Source: JACVRW01 sp963728155 (GTDB lineage: Bacteria; Actinomycetota; Thermoleophilia; Solirubrobacterales; Thermoleophilaceae). Taken from it: a DNA stretch of 64,000 bases. Positions 1 through 7,631 of this stretch are shown here, piece by piece. Made by a program: the position numbers and the translations under genes. How positions within the stretch are numbered: the stretch's first letter is position 1; each line of letters begins with the position of its first letter. The stretch covers positions 186,001 through 250,000 of the forward strand of contig CAVSJF010000011.1 of NCBI GenBank assembly GCA_963728155.1, written 5' to 3'. The notes under the pieces were generated by a model, which saw nothing but the letters and a program-made list of their open reading frames with translations, did no database searches and was not told the origin of the DNA.

Positions 1-669
1 TTCGGCGAAGATCGTGGTGCCAGCCTGAACGGCCTGCACGGGCGTGCCATGGGGGGCCGCGAAGTCGGTCCCGGCGTGACGCCGGCCACCGGGCCGGGGA
101 GCCCCGAAGCGATCCGAGATCGGCGCCTGGACGGGTCGGGAGAAGCGCACCGAGCCCTCGGGTGCCGACACCGGAGAGGAGTCCGACTCCCGGCGTAGCG
201 CCGAGATCGCTCCTGGGCCGGCCAGGCCGTCTACCTCCAGGCCCGCGGCACGCTGAAACGAGCTCAACGCCGTGATGGTGGCCTGGCCAAAGACGCCGTC
301 GACAGCGCTCTGCGAGTGGCCGTGGCTGCGAAGCAGAAACTGCAGCGCCGCGACGTCCCAGCCCCGCTGGCCCTCCCGCATCACCCGCGCTCCCAGCGCC
401 GGGCGACCACGCGGGCCCAGCGCCCGGCGTGTCTCGGGCCCGGCGATCCCGTCCACGCTCAGCCCGCTTCGGCGCTGAAGGCTGCGCACGCCACGAGTGG
501 TCAGCGGACCCTGGACGCCGTCGACCGCGACCTGGTAGAGGCCCTTCGACTGCAGTGCTGCCTGGAGGGCGGCCACGTCGGCGCCACCCGCACTCGCTTG
601 CGGGGCCGCAACCGACAAGAGCATCCATGCCGCGAAGGCCGCGCTCCGGAAGATCCGGACGCGACGCAT
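1..669 (-). CDS. Secreted peptidoglycan-binding M23 (LytM) peptidase, cut by window edge
   Basis: The gene reads off the left edge, so only the first 223 residues are visible. An N-terminal signal peptide (about residues 1-27, ending ASAGG) is followed by two peptidoglycan-binding type 1 repeats (about 33-87 and 97-157), each with the VDG-x-x-G core. A linker then leads into the start of an M23 metallopeptidase domain with the RHAGTDFAAPHG signature near residues 197-208, which supplies the first zinc ligands (H and D). The second half of the catalytic domain lies outside the window. M23 enzymes cut peptide cross-links in the cell wall, so a role in wall remodelling is likely. Confidence 0.85.
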   Translation of the reverse strand, partial: MRRVRIFRSAAFAAWMLLSVAAPQASAGGADVAALQAALQSKGLYQVAVDGVQGPLTTRGVRSLQRRSGLSVDGIAGPETRRALGPRGRPALGARVMREGQRGWDVAALQFLLRSHGHSQSAVDGVFGQATITALSSFQRAAGLEVDGLAGPGAISALRRESDSSPVSAPEGSVRFSRPVQAPISDRFGAPRPGGRRHAGTDFAAPHGTPVQAVQAGTTIFAE

Positions 670-724
670 GCCACCTTGTTCGGCAGGAGGGCGGTGATCT
701 TCAGTCCCCTATAGGGTCCGGCTC

Positions 725-1117
725 ATGGCAAGCGTGCACGAGACAGAGGCGTATGACGTCGCCCCGGACACGATGTGGGAGAAGATCGGCGACTACCACG
801 GGCTGGCCGACTGGCATCCGGCGATCACCTCACAGGAGAAGAAGGACGGCGGGCAGGTCCGCGTGCTGCACATCGACGGCGGCGGGACGGTCACCGAGAC
901 GCTCGTCGATGAGGGCGAGCGCACCTACACCTACCGGATCGATGAGAGCCCGCTTCCTGTGGCCGACTACACGGCCACGATCGCCGTGCGGGAGGGCGAC
1001 GAAGGCGGCTGCGTGGTCGACTGGCGCGCGGACTTCCAGGCGTCCGGCGCCTCCGATGAGGAGGCCGAACAGGTCATCCAGGGCATCTTCCGCGGCGGCC
1101 TCGACGCGCTCCCCTGA
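725..1117 (+). CDS. SRPBCC-family (polyketide cyclase/START fold) protein
   Basis: This is a 130-residue protein beginning MASVHETEAYDV. It has the pattern of the SRPBCC helix-grip fold: an early amphipathic strand, a W-x-x-I-G-D-Y-H-G-L-A-D-W-H-P helix-loop near residues 17-33, a curved sheet and a C-terminal helix ending in GIFRGGLDAL. The family binds small hydrophobic ligands in a central cavity; some members are cyclases or lipid carriers. No ligand can be assigned from sequence. It stands alone, divergent from the M23 gene and convergent with the next gene. Confidence 0.75.
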   Translation: MASVHETEAYDVAPDTMWEKIGDYHGLADWHPAITSQEKKDGGQVRVLHIDGGGTVTETLVDEGERTYTYRIDESPLPVADYTATIAVREGDEGGCVVDWRADFQASGASDEEAEQVIQGIFRGGLDALP

Positions 1118-1134
1118 GCCGAGGCCACGCCTTC

Positions 1135-1587
1135 TCAGGCCGGCGACATGACGACGACAGGGATCTCCCGCTGGGTGCGCGCCTGGTAGGCGTCGTAGTC
1201 CGAGTAGATCTCGTTGACCTTCGTCCAGTAGCCCGCGCGCTCCTCCGCGGAGGCCAACCGCGGCGTCATCCTTGTGCGGCGGCCGAGGATCTCGACGTCG
1301 GCGACATCCATCGCGCGAAGGTTGTGGTACCAGGCCGGCGACGTCTCCCGGCCCCCGGCGGAGGCGACCAGCACGACCTTGTCCCCGTCGGCCAGGTACA
1401 GCAGCGGGGTCTCGCGCCGCTTGCCCGATTTGCGCCCGACCGTGTGGAGGATGCACACGGGCGCCTTGTCCATCTTGCCGCCGAGGCGCCCACCCGAGGC
1501 CCGGTAGGCGATGACGTTGAGCCGGGTGAAAAGGTTGACGACGCGCAGCCGCAGGGAGCCGGCGGGCGGGATGGGTGGCGGGGCCAT
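1135..1587 (-). CDS. Nitroreductase-family (DUF385/Ddn-like) deazaflavin-dependent protein
   Basis: The 150-residue product contains the core of the F420-dependent Ddn-type fold: LHTVGRKSGKRRETPLLY (about residues 47-64), then KVVLVASAGG and PAWYHNLRA. In mycobacterial relatives these regions contact deazaflavin F420 and the loop before the helix carries the PxWYxNL motif, which is present here. The substrate is unknown. The start chosen is ATG at 1587, just before MAPPPIPPAGSLRLR; the frame is open further upstream, so a longer N terminus is possible. It converges with the SRPBCC gene. Confidence 0.75.
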   Translation of the reverse strand: MAPPPIPPAGSLRLRVVNLFTRLNVIAYRASGGRLGGKMDKAPVCILHTVGRKSGKRRETPLLYLADGDKVVLVASAGGRETSPAWYHNLRAMDVADVEILGRRTRMTPRLASAEERAGYWTKVNEIYSDYDAYQARTQREIPVVVMSPA

Positions 1588-1644
1588 GTCCGGGAACCTA
1601 TCGACGAGCGATGAGTTCACGCGATCGGATAGATCTACATTGCC

Positions 1645-2202
1645 ATGAGCGATAGAAAAGTGATTCTCAAGATGATCATGTCTCTCGACGGTTTTGCAAC
1701 CAGCACCGACGGGACCCATGAATGGATGTTCGAGTGGTTCGGCGACGACTCGAATGAGTGGAGCCACCGCGCCCTCGAGGAGGCGGGCGTTCACGCGATG
1801 GGCCGCCGCAGCTACGAGATCATGGGCCCGCACTGGGCCGCGTCCGAGGGCCCGATCGCAACCGCGATGAACGAGAAGCCGAAGGCCGTCTTCTCCCACA
1901 CCCTGGAGAAGGCGGAATGGGGACCAGTCGAGATCTTCGGCGGGGACCTGAGCGCGGAGATCGCGGACCTGAAGACTCGGGACGACGAAGGAACGGTCTT
2001 GGTCCACGGCGGCCCCGGCTTCGCCAAATCGCTCACCCGCCTGGGCCTCGTCGACGAATACCAGCTGACGACGGTTCCGATCGCCATCGGGGCGGGCCTC
2101 AGCCCATTCGCCGAGCTGGAAGAGCACCTGAAGCTGGACGTCGTCGACGAGGAGCGCTTCCGAAGCGGAGCCCTCGCGCAGGTTCTGGTGCCGAAGCGAT
2201 GA
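1645..2202 (+). CDS. Dihydrofolate-reductase-family (RibD C-terminal-like) protein
   Basis: The 185-residue protein starts MSDRKVILKMIMSLDGF. It shows hallmarks of the RibD C-terminal/DHFR-like NADPH-binding fold: the SLDGF strand-turn near residue 13, GRRSYEIMGPHW in the middle, and VHGGPGFAKSLTRLGLVDEYQLTTVPIAIGAG-type sequence at about 120-150. The family uses NADPH to reduce pterin- or pyrimidine-like substrates, but many members, including the common YyaP/YwjB type this resembles, have no known substrate. It stands alone between two minus-strand genes. Confidence 0.8.
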   Translation: MSDRKVILKMIMSLDGFATSTDGTHEWMFEWFGDDSNEWSHRALEEAGVHAMGRRSYEIMGPHWAASEGPIATAMNEKPKAVFSHTLEKAEWGPVEIFGGDLSAEIADLKTRDDEGTVLVHGGPGFAKSLTRLGLVDEYQLTTVPIAIGAGLSPFAELEEHLKLDVVDEERFRSGALAQVLVPKR

Positions 2203-2226
2203 GTCCCGCGGGCGTAGAAGAGTCCG

Positions 2227-2766
2227 CTACGCGCACTCCTGCCACTTCACGTATGGCATCACTCCGCTCTTGATGCCGAAGACCCTGCCGTTGTCGATCT
2301 CGAAAACGAAGCGCCGCTCGCGGCCACGCTTCCACACAAGGTTGAAGCCCCCCGGTGCGCCGATGTTGGCGGTGCGCTCGGAGCCGGGGTAGAGCCGGCG
2401 CACGCGTCGCACCCTGGTGCCGACTCCTACGCCCTTGGGCGTCGAGAATTCTCGGCGCGGGCGCGACGTGGTGACCGCCCGGAGCTTCCCGCCCACGAAC
2501 ATGAGCGTCGGCCCCTGACCGGTGCCGGGCGGGCCGGCGTCGAGGTACGTGCACTCGTTCACCCGCGACTTGACCATCCAGACGCCCGCGGCGTCGCGGG
2601 CCTGCTTGACGGTCATCCCAAAGCGCACCTCCCCGATGCCCTTCAGGTGGAGGTCGTGGACGCCGGGGACGAGGCCGGGCACCTGAGCGACGGCCGACGC
2701 AGCACCCCCAGTCGCGGCGAGCAGCGCCAGTGCGACTATCCCGGACCGGATCGGGATGCGCGCCAC
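2227..2766 (-). CDS. Exported protein of unknown function
   Basis: The 179-residue product (GTG start) has a clear signal peptide (MARIPIRSGIVALALLAATG, cleavage likely after VAQ or SAVA, about residue 27). The mature part is soluble and basic, with LKGIGEVRFGMTVKQARDAA near residues 41-60. That resembles the small-repeat start of exported actinobacterial proteins with an R-x-G-M-T motif, whose role is not established. Two cysteines (about 72 and 178) could form a disulphide. The start lies one base downstream of the FAD oxidase stop, so it may be the last gene of that operon. I do not recognise the family well enough to name a function. Confidence 0.7.
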   Translation of the reverse strand: MARIPIRSGIVALALLAATGGAASAVAQVPGLVPGVHDLHLKGIGEVRFGMTVKQARDAAGVWMVKSRVNECTYLDAGPPGTGQGPTLMFVGGKLRAVTTSRPRREFSTPKGVGVGTRVRRVRRLYPGSERTANIGAPGGFNLVWKRGRERRFVFEIDNGRVFGIKSGVMPYVKWQECA

Positions 2767-2767
2767 G

Positions 2768-4027
2768 CTACGACCAGGGGTAGGGGCTGTGCGAGACGGG
2801 GTGCAGGTCGCCGCTCGCGAAGCGCTCGTAGCGGAAGGGATGCAGCAGCGACGAGTGCTCGCCGGTCACAACCCGGGCGACCTCGCGTCCCACGGCGATC
2901 ATCTTGTAGCCGTGGTTGGAGTCGGCGGCCACGAACACGTTGGGGCGCAGGTAGTCGAACACCGGGAAGTTGTCCGCGGTGAACGCGCCCACTCCGCCCG
3001 ACCGGGTGGCTCGGTACTTGGGTCGGGTGCCCTCGAAGCGCTCCATGCAGTGCGACAACGCCGCGCACCACATGTCGGGGAAGCCGGGCTCGACCGTACC
3101 GGTGGGGTAGGGATCGACCTGGAAGTCGTGGCCCTTGGGTAGCGGCTCGGCCCCGCCCTGCACCGAGTGCTTGTCCTGCTTGAAGTAGATGCCCCACTGA
3201 TCGTCGGTGATGAGCGCGCCCGCGTCATCGTGCAGCGGCGCGTGGCTGTCCACGTGCAGCACCGGCGGCAGCGACCCGTCGTCGGTCACGAACATCGACG
3301 GGTCGACGTCGATCTCGCCCTCCTGCAGGTACCAGTAGGTCCACATCTCGCGCTCGGTGCCCGCCACCTCCAGGCGCCGCGGCAGCCCAAGCATCTCCCA
3401 CAGCCCGGCCACCCAGGGGCCAACGGCCACCACCACCTGCTCGACCTCGATCGGGCCCGAGCTGGTTTCGACGCGCGTGGCCGCTCCCGACCCGTCGAGC
3501 TCGAAGCCCGTGACCTCCACGCCCTCCACGATCTCCGCGCCAGCCGCTCGGGCCTTGTCGGCCAGGCCGTGCATCGAGTCCTTGTTGAAGGCAAAGCCGC
3601 CGGACTTCTCGTGCAGGCAAACGCTCAACCCCGGAGCGCGCCAGTCGGCGAACATCGCGCGCATGTGGGCCGCCACCTCGGCCTCCCCCAGGATCAACTC
3701 CGAGGGATAGCCGATCCGCTCCTGGCGCTCGTGCACCGCGGTGAGGTCGGCCTCCTGGTCGCCGTCGCCCAGCGCGATGTAGCCCGAGCCGTGGTAGGCG
3801 AAGGTCTCTGGATCGGACTCCCAGATCTCCACACACGCGGCCATCAGGTCCTGCATGGCGGGCTGGAAGTAGTTGTTGCGCACCACGCCACAGGCGATCC
3901 CCGACGCGCCCGCGGCCACGCCGGTCTTGTCGACCAGGAGAACGTCCTCGCCCGCCTCGGCCAGGTGCCAGGCGGTGGAGAGGCCGTGAACTCCGGCCCC
4001 GATTACCAGGTACTTCGTGGAGCGCAT
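2768..4027 (-). CDS. Single-chain FAD-dependent amine/amino acid oxidase (DAO family)
   Basis: The 419-residue protein has an N-terminal dinucleotide-binding fold with GAGVHGLSTAWHLAEAG (about residues 9-25) and an acidic strand end, followed by the DAO catalytic half. It resembles the beta subunit of sarcosine oxidase and dimethylglycine-type oxidases. It lacks the RHD motif that carries covalently bound FMN in heterotetrameric SoxB, so I expect FAD only. It is the distal catalytic gene of the set 1 operon, after a ligase and an N-methylglutamate-synthase-like enzyme. Oxidation of an N-alkylglutamate or related secondary amine is therefore the likely job. Substrate is inferred from context only. 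Confidence 0.75.
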   Translation of the reverse strand: MRSTKYLVIGAGVHGLSTAWHLAEAGEDVLLVDKTGVAAGASGIACGVVRNNYFQPAMQDLMAACVEIWESDPETFAYHGSGYIALGDGDQEADLTAVHERQERIGYPSELILGEAEVAAHMRAMFADWRAPGLSVCLHEKSGGFAFNKDSMHGLADKARAAGAEIVEGVEVTGFELDGSGAATRVETSSGPIEVEQVVVAVGPWVAGLWEMLGLPRRLEVAGTEREMWTYWYLQEGEIDVDPSMFVTDDGSLPPVLHVDSHAPLHDDAGALITDDQWGIYFKQDKHSVQGGAEPLPKGHDFQVDPYPTGTVEPGFPDMWCAALSHCMERFEGTRPKYRATRSGGVGAFTADNFPVFDYLRPNVFVAADSNHGYKMIAVGREVARVVTGEHSSLLHPFRYERFASGDLHPVSHSPYPWS

Positions 4028-4031
4028 CGGC

Positions 4032-4460
4032 CTAATGTAGCGGCGGTTCCCAGCCCTCGAGCACGGGCGCCTTCCAGTCGGCGCCCACCGTCTTTGAGCC
4101 CTCGACCCAGGGGCCGAGCTCGGGCTGGGGGAACTTGCAGTGCTTCTCCTTGAGCTGGATCCCGTAGGAGTTGCCCGACTGAAGGTGGGCGATCAGCACC
4201 TTGCGCGCGATCTCGTTCTCGCGGCCCTCGGGTATCGGGAAGTGGATCTTGAGGAAGGAGTTCGAGTAGCGGTCGAAGACGGCGGGAGTGCCCTCCTCCA
4301 CCAGCAGCTCGATGTCCTCGAGCCAGTTGATGTCCTGGCCCGGCGTGGCCGCCTCGAGATCGATGTCCTCGACCAGCGCCATGTCCTCCTGGTAGGGGTA
4401 GCGCTTACCGGAGAGGAACTCGCTGTCGATCGACTGGATCTTCTGGGGTTCGGCGCTCAT
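4032..4460 (-). CDS. Unrecognised 142-residue protein in the set 1 amine operon
   Basis: The protein begins MSAEPQKIQSIDSEFLSG and is acidic, soluble and without signal peptide or membrane segment. It has an EDIDLEAATPGQDINWLEDI stretch near residues 31-50, a single Cys near residue 109, and a Trp/Pro-rich tail (GPWVEGS, DWKAP, EGWEPPLH). Its ATG overlaps the stop of the preceding FMN subunit (ATGA), and the FAD oxidase starts 4 bases after its stop. It is therefore translationally embedded between an N-methylglutamate-synthase-like complex and an oxidase. I recognise no family. A small subunit, or an adaptor between these enzymes, would fit the position. Confidence 0.65.
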   Translation of the reverse strand: MSAEPQKIQSIDSEFLSGKRYPYQEDMALVEDIDLEAATPGQDINWLEDIELLVEEGTPAVFDRYSNSFLKIHFPIPEGRENEIARKVLIAHLQSGNSYGIQLKEKHCKFPQPELGPWVEGSKTVGADWKAPVLEGWEPPLH

Positions 4461-5902
4461 CGCGCGTCATCCCCCGCCGCCGCCCTAGCGGGCTCGGGCA
4501 GCTCGTCGATCGGGTTCTCCAGATAGCGGTCGAGCATCGTCTTGATCTCCTCGAGCGCGCGCGACTCGGACTGTCCGGGCACATAGTCGGTGCCGGCCAG
4601 CGGCACCCGGGCCATCGCGGCGGCCTCGACGGTCAGCGCCGCCAGGTCCTCGGGCTCGAGCGAGTGGATGTTGGTCTTCCCGCACGCGCGCGCGAGCATC
4701 TGCACCTCGAGCGTGAGCGTGTGGAGGAAGTTGTAGACGCGGTTGGCGCCCTCCTCGACGTTCAACCGCTTGCGCAGCTCGGGGTCCTGCGTGGTGATGC
4801 CCACCGGGCAGCGGCCGGTGTGGCAGTGGTAGCACTGGCCGGCGGGCACTCCGATCGTGCCCTCGTAGTCGGTGACGCCCGGGATCTCCTTGTTGCAGTT
4901 GAGCGCCATCAGCGACGAGTGGCCGATCGCCACGGCCTTGGCGCCCAGCGCGATGCACTTGGCGATGTCGCCGCCGTTGCGGATGCCGCCGGCCACCACG
5001 AGGTCGATCTCGTCGGCCAGGCCCACGTCCTCGAGCGCGCGGCGCGCCTCGGGGATGGCGGCCATCAGCGGGATGCCCGTCTCCTCGGAAGCCGTGTGTG
5101 GCCCCGCTCCGGTGCCGCCCTCGGCGCCGTCGAGGTAGATGATGTCCGGCCCGCACTTGGCCGCCATGCGCACGTCGTCATACACGCGCGCGGCGCCCAG
5201 CTTGAGCTGGATGGGAATCTCGTAGTTGGTGGCCTCGCGCGTCTCCTGCACCTTGAGCGACAGGTCGTCGGGGCCGAGCCAGTCGGGGTGGCGGGCGGGT
5301 GAGCGCTGGTCGATGCCCGCGGGCAGCGAGCGCATCTCGGCCACCTGCTCGGTCACCTTCTGGCCCATGAGGTGGCCGCCGAGGCCGACCTTGCAGCCCT
5401 GGCCGATGAAGAACTCCACCGCGTCGGCCAGCATCAGGTGGTGCGGATTGAACCCGTACCGGCTCTGGATGATCTGGTAGTACCACTTGGTGGACAGATC
5501 GCGCTCCGGCGGGATCATCCCGCCCTCGCCCGAGCAGGTGGCCGAGCCGGCCATCGAGGCGCCCTTGGCCAGCGCCATCTTGGCCTCGATCGACAGGGCC
5601 CCGAAGCTCATGCCGGTGATGTAGACCGGGATGTCGAGCTCGATCGGCTTCTTGGCGAAGCGCGCGCCCAGGATCGTCTTGGTCTCGCACTTCTCGCGGT
5701 AGCCCTCGATCACGAAGCGGGTGAGCGTGCCGGGCAGGAAGATCAGCTCGTCCCAGTGCGGGATCTTCTTGAACATCGAGAAGCCGCGCATCCGATAGCG
5801 CCCGAGCTCCGACTTCATGTGGATGTCGTTGATGACCTCCGGCGTGAAGATCTTCGAGCGTCCGAGGACCGTCTTCTGGCTGGGTGCGTTCTCGTCGGCC
5901 AT
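4457..5902 (-). CDS. mgsC: N-methylglutamate-synthase-like FMN subunit, copy 1 (GltB/GlxD-type)
   Basis: The 481-residue protein is the FMN-binding central domain of glutamate synthase as a separate subunit. Motifs include GMSFGALSIEAKMALAKGA, GEGGMIPPE, GQGCKVGLGGHLMG, LDGAEGGTGAGP and VAGGIRNGGDIAKCIALGA, which together form the TIM-barrel FMN and 2-oxoglutarate site. A three-cysteine cluster motif follows: Cys357, Cys360 and Cys365 in GQCYHCHTGRCPVGI, corresponding to the 3Fe-4S ligands of glutamate synthase. It would transfer the amine group to 2-oxoglutarate. The ATG overlaps the mgsB stop (TGATG) and the stop overlaps the 142-residue gene, so the operon is tightly coupled. An ordinary glutamate synthase role is less likely given the neighbours. 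Confidence 0.8.
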   Translation of the reverse strand: MADENAPSQKTVLGRSKIFTPEVINDIHMKSELGRYRMRGFSMFKKIPHWDELIFLPGTLTRFVIEGYREKCETKTILGARFAKKPIELDIPVYITGMSFGALSIEAKMALAKGASMAGSATCSGEGGMIPPERDLSTKWYYQIIQSRYGFNPHHLMLADAVEFFIGQGCKVGLGGHLMGQKVTEQVAEMRSLPAGIDQRSPARHPDWLGPDDLSLKVQETREATNYEIPIQLKLGAARVYDDVRMAAKCGPDIIYLDGAEGGTGAGPHTASEETGIPLMAAIPEARRALEDVGLADEIDLVVAGGIRNGGDIAKCIALGAKAVAIGHSSLMALNCNKEIPGVTDYEGTIGVPAGQCYHCHTGRCPVGITTQDPELRKRLNVEEGANRVYNFLHTLTLEVQMLARACGKTNIHSLEPEDLAALTVEAAAMARVPLAGTDYVPGQSESRALEEIKTMLDRYLENPIDELPEPARAAAGDDAR

Positions 5903-6702
5903 CACAGCACCAGCTTTCTCTCGCTCGGCTCGAGACTGTCGTAGTTGTAGAGCTTCTTTCCGCACACGAACTTGGTGAACTCGGGCGGTGAGCCCAGCCC
6001 GTAGATGCGGAACTTGCGCTCGATCAACTCGGTGTCGGCGTCGTTCCATTCGCCCTCGACGCAGTCGATGCCGAGCGCCGCGACCTTGCCGGCCACGTAG
6101 AGCGTGCCGTCGTACATCGAGTCGCCGAGGCCGGGGCCCACGTCGCCGCAGATGATCTGGCGCCCGCGCTGCATCATGAACCCGGTCATCGAGCCGGCGC
6201 TCCCCATCACGATGATGGTGCCGCCCTTCTGGTCGATGCCCGTGCGCGCGCCCACCTGGCCCTTGACCACGAGGTCGCCGCCGCGCAGGGCCGCGCCGCA
6301 CAGCGAACCGGCGTTCGATTCGATCACCACGCTGCCCGACATCATGTTCTCGGCCACCGACCAGCCCACGCGCCCGTTCACCTGGAACTCGGCGCCGTCG
6401 CCCAGGCCACAGCCGAAGTAGCCCAGGCTGCCGTCGAAGGTCACCCGGCAGCGAGTGAGGATGCCCACGCCGAGCGAGTGGCGCGCGCTCGGGTTGAGCA
6501 CGGTCACGTCGGTGACGCCCTGCTCGTAGAGCAGCCACTTGAGCTCGGCGTTGATCTTGCGGGTGGAGAGCTCCTTGGCGTCGAACTGCGCGCTCTCGCC
6601 GTCGATCTCGGAGATCTTCGGCGTGGTGCCGTCGAGCTCGACGAGGCCGCGTGCATCGAGGGTCGTCGTGATCTCACCGTTGGCCTGGGCTACCGGTTCC
6701 AC
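5902..6702 (-). CDS. mgsB: N-methylglutamate-synthase-like GXGXG subunit, copy 1
   Basis: The 266-residue protein matches the C-terminal GXGXG beta-helix domain of glutamate synthase (GlxC/FwdC type). It has the repeated turn glycines: GSLGYFGCGLGDGAEFQVNG, GWSVAENMMSGSVVI, GALRGGDLVVKG, AGSMTGFMMQRGR and GPGLGDSMYDGTLYVAG between about residues 90 and 200. This domain is structural and packs the tunnel between the amidotransferase and FMN sites. An N-terminal extension of about 80 residues precedes it. GTG was chosen as start; it overlaps the last codons of mgsA. It lies between the other two subunits in one operon. Confidence 0.8.
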   Translation of the reverse strand: MEPVAQANGEITTTLDARGLVELDGTTPKISEIDGESAQFDAKELSTRKINAELKWLLYEQGVTDVTVLNPSARHSLGVGILTRCRVTFDGSLGYFGCGLGDGAEFQVNGRVGWSVAENMMSGSVVIESNAGSLCGAALRGGDLVVKGQVGARTGIDQKGGTIIVMGSAGSMTGFMMQRGRQIICGDVGPGLGDSMYDGTLYVAGKVAALGIDCVEGEWNDADTELIERKFRIYGLGSPPEFTKFVCGKKLYNYDSLEPSERKLVL

Positions 6703-7631
6703 ACCATCACCGCCCCCTCGTATGGGTCGTAGGTCTCGATCTCGCGGTCGACCACCTTGCGGATGGCGATCTCCTCGGAGGCGAGCGCCACGATGTCGTC
6801 CGACTCGTAGAGCACGAGCGGCTTGGCGCCCAGCTCGTCCTTGGCCACGCCTAGGGCGTCCTCGGTCACGCAGATGTAGGTGAACACGCCGTCGAGCTCG
6901 CTCAGGCTGCGGCGCATCGACTCCTCGAGCGAGTCGCCCTGGGCCATGCGCTCAGCCAGGTAGACGGCGATGATCTCCGAGTCGCACTCGGACTGGAAGC
7001 GGTGGCCGGCGCGCTCCAGGCGGCGCTTCCACATGTGGTAGTTGGTCAGTTGGCCGTTGTGCACGACCGCTACGTCGGGGAAGGGATAGGCCCAGTAGGG
7101 GTGGGCGTTGGCGATGTCCACGTCGGACTCGGTGGCCATGCGCGCGTGACCGATCGCGTGGGTGCCCAGGAAGCCGTCGAGCTCATAGTCGGCGGACACC
7201 GTCTCGGCGTCGCCCAGGTCCTTGATGATCTCCAGCGAGCGACCCAGCGACAGCACCTCGGTGCCGCGGACGTCCTCGATGTAGTCGGCCAGATGCTTTA
7301 GATCGCCGTCGTAGCCGAAGAGCACCGTCATCGCGTGGTCGTTGGTGCCCTCGATCGAGCTGACCGTGGCGCCGGACTGCTGGAGGCGCGACTCGATCTC
7401 GCTGCGCTGGCGGCGCAGCCGGCCGGCGAGCTCGAAGTCCTCGCCGCCGTGCCCGTTCGCCTCGGCCAGCTTCACGTGCATCACGTAGCCGTCGGCCTCG
7501 GGCCGGTACAGCGCGTAGCCCGTGGAGTCGGGCCCGCGGTGCTTCATGGCCTGCAGCATCGCGGTCATGTCGCGCCCGACGTGGCGCTCACCGCCGCCGT
7601 CGCGGTAGATGATCCCGGCGATCCCGCACAT
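6690..7631 (-). CDS. mgsA: Class II glutamine amidotransferase-like subunit of N-methylglutamate synthase, copy 1
   Basis: The 313-residue protein begins MCGIAGII, so after Met removal Cys is the N-terminal nucleophile of class II (Ntn) amidotransferases. Further family motifs are MKHRGPDSTGYAL (about 30-42), GTHAIGHARMATES and the VVHNGQLTNY oxyanion-hole segment. In the N-methylglutamate pathway this subunit acts on gamma-glutamylmethylamide in place of glutamine; whether it hydrolyses an amide or channels methylamine is inferred. The ATG overlaps the ligase stop (TGATG). At about 313 residues it is longer than copy 2, chiefly through a central insertion after residue 50. Confidence 0.8.
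   Translation of the reverse strand: MCGIAGIIYRDGGGERHVGRDMTAMLQAMKHRGPDSTGYALYRPEADGYVMHVKLAEANGHGGEDFELAGRLRRQRSEIESRLQQSGATVSSIEGTNDHAMTVLFGYDGDLKHLADYIEDVRGTEVLSLGRSLEIIKDLGDAETVSADYELDGFLGTHAIGHARMATESDVDIANAHPYWAYPFPDVAVVHNGQLTNYHMWKRRLERAGHRFQSECDSEIIAVYLAERMAQGDSLEESMRRSLSELDGVFTYICVTEDALGVAKDELGAKPLVLYESDDIVALASEEIAIRKVVDREIETYDPYEGAVMVWNR

Noticed and set aside
3167..4153. Long plus-strand open frame opposite the FAD oxidase
   Set aside because: It is the antisense shadow of a well-supported oxidase gene, with His/Arg/Val-rich composition and no motif; such shadows are general in this GC-rich DNA.
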